A stretch of 13,096 nt of DNA from the NCBI GenBank assembly GCA_964465295.1, contig CAYXKC010000042.1, positions 1-13,096 of the forward strand, read 5' to 3'. The notes under the pieces are model-generated. The model made no database searches. It worked only from the letters and a program-made list of their open reading frames with translations, and was not told the origin of the DNA. Position 1 is the stretch's first letter; each line of letters begins with the position of its first letter. This document shows, in pieces, positions 5,707 to 13,096 of this stretch. Origin of the DNA: Methanolacinia sp964465295. Its GTDB lineage: Archaea > Halobacteriota > Methanomicrobia > Methanomicrobiales > Methanomicrobiaceae. The position numbers were made by a program, and so were the translations under genes.

Positions 5707-6335
5707 AGGGCCGGGACAGGGAATATGTCGTCGACCGCGAAGGCAACAGGTACGAGATATTCGATCCTCCTTTCTACAGGCAGGAGTTCGAGGACGCCTA
5801 TCGCTACATTATTGACGAATACGAGATCCCGAAGAGGGATATAGGGATATTCATTCCCTGCGCAATTAGAAAACCCTACAGCGAAAGCCCGTCGCACAGG
5901 CTCTTCAGGAGCATCATCGACAGCGTTCTTCCAGAGGAAAGCTACCACATCACGATCTTCGGCACATGCGGAACGGTTCCGGCCGAACTCGAACTTATGT
6001 ACCCTTTCGCCCACTACCATTACATGCTCGGAAGGGTGACGGATGAAAAGATAAGAGCCGACTTTCACAGGATCGAGGTCAGGAGGCTTACCGGATACCT
6101 CGATAAAACACGCGATATCTACAGTAAAAGGATAGCATACTGCATCGGCCCGTTCAGAAAGGCGATGGTCGAGGCATGCGAAATAACCGGGACGGATATG
6201 ACGATCCTTCCATCCGACCCGGTGATCGACAGGATGTACGATATCGACTGCCCTTTCCCCGAGGGAAGCCTCTCGATGAAGGAATACATCGAAGAGTTCA
6301 GGGAAGGCCTGATCCGCATCAGGGACCGGTGTTAA
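5703..6335 (+). CDS. Stand-alone DUF5591 protein with the archaeosine synthase (ArcS) signature motif
   Basis: A 210-residue protein starting with GTG inside the FKBP stop codon, with AAGGGGA at 5688-5694 as a possible ribosome-binding site. Residues 52-65 read PCAIRKPYSESPSH, an exact match to PC-X3-KPY-X2-S-X2-H, the signature of archaeosine synthase ArcS, which attaches lysine to preQ0 at tRNA position 15. Further on, GTVPAELELMYPFAHY resembles the ArcS segment GVVPRELELVYP. ArcS normally carries TGT-like and PUA parts in a much longer chain; neither is present here. The protein may be a split ArcS catalytic module, act on another nucleobase, or be a divergent paralogue. It is co-transcribed with a cytosolic FKBP and ends in a 4-bp tail-to-tail overlap with uvrB. 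Confidence 0.72.
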   Translation: MKGRDREYVVDREGNRYEIFDPPFYRQEFEDAYRYIIDEYEIPKRDIGIFIPCAIRKPYSESPSHRLFRSIIDSVLPEESYHITIFGTCGTVPAELELMYPFAHYHYMLGRVTDEKIRADFHRIEVRRLTGYLDKTRDIYSKRIAYCIGPFRKAMVEACEITGTDMTILPSDPVIDRMYDIDCPFPEGSLSMKEYIEEFREGLIRIRDRC

Positions 6336-8281
6336 ACCGAATCGTCTCCGGTTTCCTTCCTGATCCTCTTTATCCGTTCCCTGAGAACTATCGCCCTCTC
6401 GAAATCGAGCGATTCGGCAGCGGCATCCATCTCCGCCTCAAGTTCGATGATGAGGTTGGGGATCTCGATCTTCGGGATATGCTTTATGTCCTCAATCTCG
6501 ACCTCTTTCTCCCGTACAGGCTTTTTTATAGTTACAGGAACTATCCCGTGTGACCTGTTGAACTCAAGCTGCATATTCCTGCGGCGTTCTGTCTCTGAGA
6601 CCGCATTCTTGATCGAATCGGTCATCCTGTCGGCATAGAGCACAACATACGAATTCGCGTTTCGCGCAGCCCTGCCGATGATCTGTATCAGGCTTCTCGA
6701 GTCCCTGAGGAAACCCTCCTTATCCGCATCAAGTATCCCGATAAAGCCTACTTCAGGGATGTCAAGTCCCTCCCTGAGCAGGTTGATCCCGACAAGGACG
6801 TCGAATCTGCCCAGGCGCAGCTCTCTTATTATCTCGGTACGCTCTATCGTCTTTATATCAGAATGGAGATATCTCGTCTTTATCTCCTTTGAAGCAAGAA
6901 ATTCAGTCAGTTCTTCGGCGAGCTTCTTTGTAAGAGTGGTGAGCAGGACACGATCCCCTTTCTCTGTCGTCTTCCTGATCTCTTCAAGTATATCGGCCAT
7001 CTGGCCCTTTACCGGCCTTACCTCAACGAGAGGATCGACGAGCCCGGTAGGCCGGATGATCTGCTCGACGATATTTGATGAATGCTCTTCTTCGTACACG
7101 CCGGGGGTTGCCGAGACAAATACGACATGCTTCATGTACTCCTCGAATTCGCTGAAGACCAGCGGCCTGTTGTCAAAGGCGGAAGGGAGCCTGAACCCGT
7201 AATCTACAAGGGAGGTCTTCCGGGACCGGTCGCCGTTGTACATTCCCCTGACCTGCGGGAGTGTCTGGTGGCTCTCATCGACGACAAGCAGGAAATCTTC
7301 AGGGAAGTAATCAAGCAGGCAGAACGGTTTTTCGCCTTCCGCTCTCCCGTCGAAATGGCGCGAATAATTCTCAATTCCCTTGCACGACCCCGTCTCCTCG
7401 ATCATCTCCATATCGTAGAGTGTCCTCTGCCTGAGCCTGTGGGCCTCGAGCATGCCGAGTGACGGAAGCCTCTCCTCAAGTTCGGCCTTTATTGCGGCGA
7501 TTGCAGCGGCCTTCTCATCGTCGGGGATGACATAATGGCGTGCCGGGTAGACGAAGAAGTACTTCATCGCCTCGAGGACCTCTCCAGTATTCCGGTCAAC
7601 CTCGGATATTCTCTCGATCTCGTCGCCAAATAGTTCGATGCGGATTATATTGTTGAAGTAACCGGGGATCAGGTCGATCGTGTCCCCCCGGACCCTGAAT
7701 CTGCCCGGCATCAGCTCGGTGTCGTTCCTCTCGAAGAGAATGTCGACAAGCTTCATCAGGAGATCGCTTCGCTTTATCCGGTCCCCTGTCTTAAGCTCGA
7801 AACCAAGGTTCTCGAAGTTCTCCGGGTTGCCGAGACCGTATATCGCCGAGACCGAGGCAACTACAATAACATCCGTCCTCGATAGCAGGGATGCGGTCGC
7901 CGCAAGCCTCATCTGCTCGATCTTCGGGTTTATCTGTGAATCCTTCTCGATATACTGGTCCTTTGACGGTATGTAGGACTCCGGCTGATAATAGTCGTAA
8001 TAAGATACGAAATATTCCACACGGTTTTCAGGGAAGAACTCCCGGAATTCGTTGTAGAGCTGGGCGGCAAGCGTCTTGTTGTGGGCGAGAACCAGGACAG
8101 GCTTTTGATATTTCCCGATTACGTTTGCGATTGTAAAGGTCTTTCCCGAGCCTGTAACCCCGAGAAGGGTCTGGAACCGCTCACTCCTGCAAAGCCCTTC
8201 AGCAAGTTTTTCGATCGCCTCCGGCTGTGACCCCGCGGGATCGAAATCGGATACCAGTTTGAACTCTTTCTCAATCTTCAT
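6332..8281 (-). CDS. uvrB: Excinuclease ABC subunit UvrB
   Basis: A 649-residue DNA damage-verifying helicase of nucleotide excision repair, normal length for the bacterial family. Walker A GVTGSGKT is at 41-48, the damage-clamping beta-hairpin region YYDYYQPESYIPSKDQY at 94-110, the DESH Walker B at 335-338, VRGMYNGDRSRK near 344-355, and motif VI QIIGRAAR at 533-540. A C-terminal UVR motif at 609-641 (LIIELEAEMDAAAESLDFERA) contacts UvrC. No residue loss was noticed. The start overlaps the uvrC stop by 11 bases and has a strong AAGGAG at 8294-8289, seven bases upstream. As last gene of uvrACB it depends on the uvrA promoter unless an internal promoter exists. The family is bacterial in origin and was acquired by many methanogens. 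Confidence 0.98.
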   Translation of the reverse strand: MKIEKEFKLVSDFDPAGSQPEAIEKLAEGLCRSERFQTLLGVTGSGKTFTIANVIGKYQKPVLVLAHNKTLAAQLYNEFREFFPENRVEYFVSYYDYYQPESYIPSKDQYIEKDSQINPKIEQMRLAATASLLSRTDVIVVASVSAIYGLGNPENFENLGFELKTGDRIKRSDLLMKLVDILFERNDTELMPGRFRVRGDTIDLIPGYFNNIIRIELFGDEIERISEVDRNTGEVLEAMKYFFVYPARHYVIPDDEKAAAIAAIKAELEERLPSLGMLEAHRLRQRTLYDMEMIEETGSCKGIENYSRHFDGRAEGEKPFCLLDYFPEDFLLVVDESHQTLPQVRGMYNGDRSRKTSLVDYGFRLPSAFDNRPLVFSEFEEYMKHVVFVSATPGVYEEEHSSNIVEQIIRPTGLVDPLVEVRPVKGQMADILEEIRKTTEKGDRVLLTTLTKKLAEELTEFLASKEIKTRYLHSDIKTIERTEIIRELRLGRFDVLVGINLLREGLDIPEVGFIGILDADKEGFLRDSRSLIQIIGRAARNANSYVVLYADRMTDSIKNAVSETERRRNMQLEFNRSHGIVPVTIKKPVREKEVEIEDIKHIPKIEIPNLIIELEAEMDAAAESLDFERAIVLRERIKRIRKETGDDSV

Positions 8282-9821
8282 CGAATATCTCCTTTGACCT
8301 TAGCAGCCTGTTGTACGATATCGCGAACCTGTGCGCCTCGTCCCTTATCTCCTGGATGAAGAGCGAAGCCTTGCTGTTCCTCTTTAATGGCAGTGGCGAC
8401 GACATCCCCGGAACGAAGATCTCCTCCTCGCGTTTTGCAACTGAGATTGCCGGGATCTCCACTCCGGCTCTTTCAAGTGCAGCCATTGCAGATGAGAGCT
8501 GCCCTTTTCCGCCGTCGATTATGATCAGGCCGGGCAGTTCCGACTCCTCCCTGACGAGACGGGAATACCTTCTTTCAACAACCTCGGCGATCGCGGCAAA
8601 GTCGTCGATTCCGTCGACGGTCCTTATCCTGAAACGCCTGTAATTCCGTTTGTCCGGCTTTCCGTACCTGAACCGGACCATCGATCCGACCATGGCAGTC
8701 CCGGACAGGTGGGATATATCGAAGCACTCGATAATATCCGGGGGTTCTGCAAGGTGCAGGGATTTGCGTAGCCTTTCAACCTTCGCCTCGCCTCCAAAGA
8801 AGACCGATTCGATATTCTTCAGGACCAGTTCGAGCAGCGCTTTCTTATCCCCTTTCTGCGGGACGGTTATCCTTACCTTCGCACCTTTTACAGACGACAA
8901 GTATTCTTCCAGTGCCCCGTCGGGAATTTCAGGCAGAATCAGCTCGCGTGGAGGTTCGTTTTCGGCATAATACTGGATAATGAACTCGGCAAAAGATCCT
9001 TCATCACAGTCGAATACGAACTCCTTCTTCTCCCCGAGCATTCCCCGGTATACGGAGAAGAGCATCAGATACATCACACCGTCACGAATCACGTAGTTGA
9101 CGATATCCTCGTCTGCCTCTTTCTTCCTGTCGATGTGCTGCCTCTCGGAGAGATGCCTTACAGCGGCGATCTGGTCGCGGACCACAAGTGCCTTCTCGAA
9201 GTCGCGGGCGGCGGAGAGTCCGGACATCTCCTTTTCCAGTGACGAGATCAGTTCTGAATTATTTCCTTTCAGGACAGATGCAGCCTTCCTGACAAGCCCG
9301 GCATACTCTTCTTCGTTTATTCCGCCGGTGCAGGGTGCACAGCAGGTTCCCATATGGTACCGCAGGCATGGCCTTTTCCTCAGTTTCCCGCACGACCTCA
9401 GGCGGAATGTCTTCCTGACGAGATGCAGGACGTAATCCCTCTCCTTCGCCGAGACGAACGGGCCGAAGTATTCTCCTGAATCGCCTTTCTTCCTTGCTAT
9501 ACCTATCCGGGGATACTTTCCGGCCGATATATGGATGTAGGCATAGTTCTTCGAGTCCCTGAGATCTATGTTGTATTTCGGCTGGTACCTTTTGATAAGG
9601 CTGTTTTCGAGTATCAGCGCCTCGGTTTCGTTCCCTGTCACGATATAGTCGAAGTCCTCGGCAACGCCAAGCATCGCGCTCGTCTTCGGGTCGTGGCTGC
9701 CTGTAAAATAGCTCGATACTCTCTTCCTGAGGTTCTTCGCCTTGCCGATGTAGACAGGCTTCCCTTCGGAATCCCTGTATATGTAACAGCCCGGCTCTTC
9801 CGGAAGAGAGTCGATATCCAT
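8271..9821 (-). CDS. uvrC: Excinuclease ABC subunit UvrC, lacking the C-terminal helix-hairpin-helix domain
   Basis: A 516-residue dual nuclease making the 3' and 5' cuts in nucleotide excision repair. The GIY-YIG domain (about 8-90) has GCYIY at 11-15, VYIGKAKNLRKRV at 23-35 and the catalytic Glu72. A cysteine cluster at C144, C152, C160 and C164 matches the iron-sulfur site reported for UvrC. The UVR motif lies at about 193-226. The RNase H-like nuclease keeps its DDH triad: Asp368 in CFDISHLSG, Asp436 in IIDGGKGQL and His497 in RDEAHRFA. The chain stops at residue 516, just after RFAISYNRLLRSKE, where bacterial proteins continue into a (HhH)2 DNA-binding domain of roughly 60-90 residues. 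The gene ends cleanly in the uvrB overlap, which argues against recent truncation. It starts one base after uvrA stops. Confidence 0.96.
   Translation of the reverse strand: MDIDSLPEEPGCYIYRDSEGKPVYIGKAKNLRKRVSSYFTGSHDPKTSAMLGVAEDFDYIVTGNETEALILENSLIKRYQPKYNIDLRDSKNYAYIHISAGKYPRIGIARKKGDSGEYFGPFVSAKERDYVLHLVRKTFRLRSCGKLRKRPCLRYHMGTCCAPCTGGINEEEYAGLVRKAASVLKGNNSELISSLEKEMSGLSAARDFEKALVVRDQIAAVRHLSERQHIDRKKEADEDIVNYVIRDGVMYLMLFSVYRGMLGEKKEFVFDCDEGSFAEFIIQYYAENEPPRELILPEIPDGALEEYLSSVKGAKVRITVPQKGDKKALLELVLKNIESVFFGGEAKVERLRKSLHLAEPPDIIECFDISHLSGTAMVGSMVRFRYGKPDKRNYRRFRIRTVDGIDDFAAIAEVVERRYSRLVREESELPGLIIIDGGKGQLSSAMAALERAGVEIPAISVAKREEEIFVPGMSSPLPLKRNSKASLFIQEIRDEAHRFAISYNRLLRSKEIFDED
8289..8294 (-). 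promoter_or_regulatory. Shine-Dalgarno of uvrB inside uvrC
   Basis: AAGGAG on the minus strand (8294 to 8289) lies seven bases before the uvrB ATG at 8281 and within the last codons of uvrC. It fixes the uvrB start and shows that the 11-bp overlap is a normal coupled junction. Confidence 0.75.
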
Positions 9822-9822
9822 A

Positions 9823-12633
9823 TTAATTCCCGGTATTCAGCAGAGAGGCGAGGAACCTGCCCGTGTAGCTGTTCCCTGATGCCGCGACCTCCTCGGGAGT
9901 GCCGGCGGCGATGATCTCCCCTCCTTTGTCACCTCCCTCGGGGCCGAGGTCGATAATATGATCTGCAGATTTTATAACATCAAGGTTGTGCTCGATTACA
10001 ACCACGGTATTGCCCTTTTCGACAAGGCTGTCGAGGACGTCGATGAGTTTTCTTACGTCATGGAAATGAAGACCGGTCGTCGGCTCGTCCAGCAGGTAGA
10101 TCGTATTCCCTGTCGCCCGTTTTGAAAGCTCCCTCGTCAGTTTTATTCTCTGGGCTTCTCCACCGGAGAGTGTTGTCGAACTCTGGCCGAGCTTTACATA
10201 CCCGAGGCCGACCCTGCAGAGAGTCTCGAGCTTGTCCCGGATTGAGGGGATGTTTTCGAAGATGTCATATGCCTCCTCGACCGTCATATTGAGGACTTCT
10301 GCGATTGATTTGCCCTTGTATTTTACCTCAAGCGTTTCGGAGTTGTATCTTGAGCCTTTGCACTCCTCGCACTCCACATAGACGTCGGGAAGGAAGTTCA
10401 TCTCGATCTTTATCAGCCCTTCGCCACCGCATGCCTCGCACCGTCCGCCTTTGACATTGAACGAGAACCTGCCCGGCTTGTAGCCTCTAATTTTCGCCTC
10501 CTTCGTCTCGGCGAACACCTTCCTGATCTCGTCGAATACTTTGGTGTATGTCGCCGGATTTGAACGCGGGGTTCGTCCTATGGGACTCTGGTCGATTACT
10601 ATTACCTTGTCGATCTCCTCTTCGAAGATGAGTTCCTTATAAGAGCCGGGGGAGGTCTTCGAGCTGTGGAGCTCTTTCATGAGGGCACGATAGAGAGTGT
10701 CATAGATAAGGGTCGATTTTCCGCTCCCCGAGACTCCGGTTACGACGGTCAGCAGACCTATGGGAATCTTTGCATCGACCGATTTCAGGTTGTTCTGCCT
10801 GCAGCCGGTGAGACGGACATATTTTTCAGGCTTCCGCCTGCCTGCGGGGACGGCAATCTTCTCGATTCCGGAGAGGTACTGGCCGGTGAGGGATTTCGGG
10901 TTTCGGGATATCTCCCCGGGAGTTCCTTCGGCGACTACGAAACCCCCGTGGATTCCTGCACCCGGTCCCATGTCGAGGACGTAATCGGCCTGGCGGATGG
11001 TGTCCTCGTCATGCTCGACGACAACAAGCGTATTCCCGAGGTCGCGGAGTTTCTGGAGCGTCTCGATCAGTTTATGGTTGTCTCTCTGGTGTAGTCCTAT
11101 GGAGGGCTCGTCCAGCACGTAAAGCACGCCTGTAAGGTTCGACCCGATCTGTGTCGCGAGCCTGATCCTCTGTGCCTCACCGCCGGAGAGGGTTCCGGCA
11201 TTCCTCGATAAGGTGAGGTAGCCAAGGCCGACCTGCTCCAGGAAGACGAGCCTTGATCTTATCTCTTTTAAAATCTGGTGTGCGATCTCCCGCTCCTTCT
11301 CTGTCAGGTTTATATTTTCGAAAAATTCCAGGCACCGGCTGACAGGCATATCTGTAACGTCGATTATTGATTTCTCATTAATTCTGACAGCGAGAACCTT
11401 ATCCTTCAGCCTCTTTCCTTTGCATGAAGGACATTCAGATACCCGCATAAACTTTTCGAGCTCTTTCTTCCTGTACTCGGATTTCGTCTGGCCGTAGAGA
11501 CGTTCCGCCTGGGGTAAAAGACCCTCCCATTTCCCGTTGTGAGACCAGTAGGCGTCTCCGCCCTTCATCCGCATGTCGAACCTGATCTTGTCGTTCGAGC
11601 CGTGCATGAGTGCGTTGTATTGTGTTTCTGTCAGTCCGGATATCGGCGTGAATATGTCGAAGCCGAAATGCTTCGCAACGGCCGCAAGATACTGGACCCT
11701 GTAGCCGTCGAGGAAGTTCCTGTACATCGCGACCGCACCGTCGGATAGCGATTTGCTCTTATCCGGGATGATCAGGTCCGGGTCGAAGTCCATCTTAATC
11801 CCGAGACCGTTGCATTCCCCGCATGCGCCGAACGGGCTGTTGAACGAGAACATCCTCGGCTGGAGCTCCTCGAATCCTATACCGCATACGGGACAGGCCA
11901 TCTTCGAGGAAAATATCTTCTCCGACTCGTCGCCCTGTATAATGACCAGACCGCCGGATCTTTCGATGGCAGTCTCCAGCGCCTCGACAAGCCTGGTCCT
12001 GTCTTCGCCCGGGTCGATGCGGTCGATTACGATCTCGATGTCGTGCTTAACGTATCTCTCGAGACTGATCTCTTCGTCAGTCCGGATTATCTCTCCGTCG
12101 AGCCTGACTCTTGCGAATCCTTCGGCGTTCAGGTCTTTTAAGAGCTGCTGGTACGTTCCCTTCTTCTGCCTGACTACCGGCGAGAGGATGTTCACCATCC
12201 CGGAAAATTCCGCCGTGACTGTATCGGCGATCCTCTCCGCCGACTGGGATTCGATCTTTATATTGTGCTCCGGGCAGTATGGAATCCCGATCCTGGCGTA
12301 GAGCAGGCGGAGATAGTCGAAGATCTCCGTGACGGTCCCGACTGTACTTCTCGGGTTCTTCGACGTCGTCTTCTGCTCTATAGATATCGCAGGCGAGAGC
12401 CCGTCGATCGAATCGACGTCCGGCTTGTTCATCAGCCCTAAAAACTGGCGGGCGTAGGCGGAGAGGGACTCGACATATCTCCTCTGGCCTTCCGCATATA
12501 TCGTATCGAAAGCGAGTGTCGATTTCCCGCTCCCGGAAACCCCCGTAATTACGATGAATTTGTCACGGGGAAGTGAAACGGTGATATCTTTGAGATTGTG
12601 CTCCCTCGCCCCGCGGATGATTATTTTATCCAT
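9823..12633 (-). CDS. uvrA: Excinuclease ABC subunit UvrA
   Basis: A 936-residue tandem ABC ATPase that finds DNA lesions and loads UvrB. The first half has Walker A GVSGSGKS at 31-38, a CPVC / CGEC zinc module at C247, C250, C271 and C274, signature LSGGEAQRIRLA at 482-493 and Walker B YVLDEPS at 505-511. The second half has Walker A GVSGSGKS at 633-640, zinc ligands C732, C735, C755 and C758, signature LSGGEAQRI at 822-830 and Walker B YLLDEPT at 846-852. Length and motifs are those of a complete bacterial-type UvrA. The opening MDKIIIRGAREHNLK is canonical, supporting the ATG at 12633, with AGGAG just upstream (12640-12636). It leads the uvrACB operon. Confidence 0.98.
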   Translation of the reverse strand: MDKIIIRGAREHNLKDITVSLPRDKFIVITGVSGSGKSTLAFDTIYAEGQRRYVESLSAYARQFLGLMNKPDVDSIDGLSPAISIEQKTTSKNPRSTVGTVTEIFDYLRLLYARIGIPYCPEHNIKIESQSAERIADTVTAEFSGMVNILSPVVRQKKGTYQQLLKDLNAEGFARVRLDGEIIRTDEEISLERYVKHDIEIVIDRIDPGEDRTRLVEALETAIERSGGLVIIQGDESEKIFSSKMACPVCGIGFEELQPRMFSFNSPFGACGECNGLGIKMDFDPDLIIPDKSKSLSDGAVAMYRNFLDGYRVQYLAAVAKHFGFDIFTPISGLTETQYNALMHGSNDKIRFDMRMKGGDAYWSHNGKWEGLLPQAERLYGQTKSEYRKKELEKFMRVSECPSCKGKRLKDKVLAVRINEKSIIDVTDMPVSRCLEFFENINLTEKEREIAHQILKEIRSRLVFLEQVGLGYLTLSRNAGTLSGGEAQRIRLATQIGSNLTGVLYVLDEPSIGLHQRDNHKLIETLQKLRDLGNTLVVVEHDEDTIRQADYVLDMGPGAGIHGGFVVAEGTPGEISRNPKSLTGQYLSGIEKIAVPAGRRKPEKYVRLTGCRQNNLKSVDAKIPIGLLTVVTGVSGSGKSTLIYDTLYRALMKELHSSKTSPGSYKELIFEEEIDKVIVIDQSPIGRTPRSNPATYTKVFDEIRKVFAETKEAKIRGYKPGRFSFNVKGGRCEACGGEGLIKIEMNFLPDVYVECEECKGSRYNSETLEVKYKGKSIAEVLNMTVEEAYDIFENIPSIRDKLETLCRVGLGYVKLGQSSTTLSGGEAQRIKLTRELSKRATGNTIYLLDEPTTGLHFHDVRKLIDVLDSLVEKGNTVVVIEHNLDVIKSADHIIDLGPEGGDKGGEIIAAGTPEEVAASGNSYTGRFLASLLNTGN

Positions 12634-12651
12634 TTCTCCTAATGAAGAGGT

Positions 12652-12665
12652 TATGAATATTCATA
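12652..12665. promoter_or_regulatory. Perfect 14-bp palindrome, candidate operator of uvrACB
   Basis: TATGAATATTCATA is fully self-complementary. It overlaps the proposed uvrA TATA box by three bases and lies between it and the start codon, where a bound repressor would block archaeal pre-initiation complex assembly. The regulatory role is inferred from position and symmetry only. Confidence 0.4.
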
Positions 12666-12669
12666 TAAA
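12663..12669 (-). promoter_or_regulatory. Candidate TATA box for uvrACB
   Basis: On the minus strand 12669-12663 reads TTTATAT, centred about 33 bases before the uvrA ATG. This predicts a start near 12640 and a very short leader beginning around the AGGAG. An AT-rich TTGATAATATTTT further upstream (about 12717-12705) is an alternative giving a leader of about 50 bases that would transcribe through the palindrome. Confidence 0.4.
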
Positions 12670-12887
12670 TGAGCATGACGGCAGGCGGGGCGAAAGTGAG
12701 AAGAAAATATTATCAAAAATTAATCAGATGATCCCGGGGCCCGGCCTTTATCTTTCAGCATAAACATTCCTGATCCGAATTCGATCGACAACTCGGTGAC
12801 AAGAATAATGATCAATGTATAATCGTGGATTTTTTTATCAAGACCATTGAATTCAATCAGACGTTTAGCATCATCATAAACAGGCTT

Positions 12888-13096
12888 TCACTCAAATTCA
12901 CTCTTTTGAATGCCGGACTGCCTTATTATTGAATGAAGTGTACCACTGCGAATTTCGTTATGGTTTGGGACAGGAACAGTAATTGTCGAACCAGAAATTT
13001 TTTTCTACATAATTATATGGCTTCCCTTCAGCCTGACTTCAGAAAAACCATGTTTTGAGAGGATATTGCAGACTTCCTTTCCTGATAATGCACGAA
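12888..13096 (-). pseudogene. hicA: HicA-family (YcfA-like) mRNA interferase toxin gene with in-frame TAG; 5' end beyond window
   Basis: Reading the minus strand from 13094 gives RALSGKEVCNILSKHGFSEV, then RLKGSHIIM, a TAG at 13007-13005, and in the same frame KKISGSTITVPVPNHNEIRS, GTLHSIIRQSG and a TGA at 12890-12888. The pattern is that of HicA toxins: SGKEV start helix, KHGF, the GSH with catalytic histidine, TVPVPNH and GTL.SI.RQ. The 68 visible codons align with HicA throughout without any frame change, so the TAG is best explained by one substitution, probably CAG to TAG, just after the catalytic histidine. The product would be about half length and presumably inactive. The first few residues and any hicB partner upstream lie beyond 13096; no hicB is seen downstream. 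Read-through as pyrrolysine is conceivable only if the host has that machinery. Confidence 0.8.

Larger units (their letters stand above)
12634..12887. other. Intergenic region upstream of uvrA
   Basis: The 254 bases between the uvrA start and the broken hicA gene hold the uvrA promoter and palindrome near 12652-12669 and are more AT-rich than the surrounding genes. A minus-strand frame of about 55 codons runs on after the hicA stop but has no suitable start or recognisable motif. A plus-strand frame reaching 12763 mostly overlaps uvrA antisense. I see no supported gene. Confidence 0.5.

Noticed and set aside
12554..12763. 69-residue plus-strand frame upstream of uvrA
   Set aside because: It begins antisense to the uvrA start and crosses its promoter; the translation has no recognisable pattern.
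12723..12887. About 55 codons open on the minus strand after the hicA stop, considered as a hicB fragment
   Set aside because: It has no start codon in a suitable place and no HicB motif, and an open run of this length in AT-rich spacer is expected by chance.

Overview
The window looks like chromosomal DNA from a euryarchaeal methanogen, most likely of the Methanomicrobiales. The basis is the gene set (an IMPase/FBPase-family phosphatase beside an archaeal NAD kinase, an ACT regulator coupled to homoserine dehydrogenase, a relative of methanogenesis marker 11 and TiaS, two archaeal FKBPs, a protein with the archaeosine-synthase motif), archaeal TATA-type promoters, and a bacterial-type uvrABC set of the kind carried by mesophilic methanogens. 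The lineage call is inference; no rRNA is present.

Layout. Bases 1-120 hold what may be the tail of an upstream gene and the promoter of a two-gene unit: an inositol-monophosphatase-family phosphatase (121-894) and NAD kinase (911-1729). After a short intergenic region with two sequence signals comes a tightly coupled three-gene unit (1818-4403): ACT-domain regulator, homoserine dehydrogenase, and a winged-helix protein carrying a Cys/His cluster and a C-terminal GIDDTDS domain. Next come a lipoprotein-type FKBP prolyl isomerase (4475-4981), a 272-bp gap with no supported gene, and a second operon of a divergent cytosolic FKBP (5254-5706) overlapping a small stand-alone protein with the ArcS signature PC-X3-KPY-X2-S-X2-H (5703-6335).

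From 6332 to 12633 the minus strand carries uvrA-uvrC-uvrB in transcription order, with 1 bp between uvrA and uvrC and an 11-bp overlap between uvrC and uvrB. Its end meets the ArcS-like gene in a 4-bp tail-to-tail overlap. Upstream of uvrA is a short regulatory region with a TATA-like element and a perfect 14-bp palindrome. At the right edge is a minus-strand hicA-type toxin gene interrupted by an in-frame TAG.

How the genes work together. The first unit concerns NAD(P) or phosphate-ester metabolism, the second the aspartate-family branch to threonine/methionine with its predicted allosteric subunit, the FKBP genes protein folding, and the uvr operon nucleotide excision repair. The least explained items are the winged-helix/GIDDTDS protein in the homoserine operon, the isolated ArcS-motif protein coupled to a degenerate FKBP, the UvrC that ends before the helix-hairpin-helix domain, and the amber-interrupted HicA. 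I saw no CRISPR array, tRNA, rRNA or insertion sequence.
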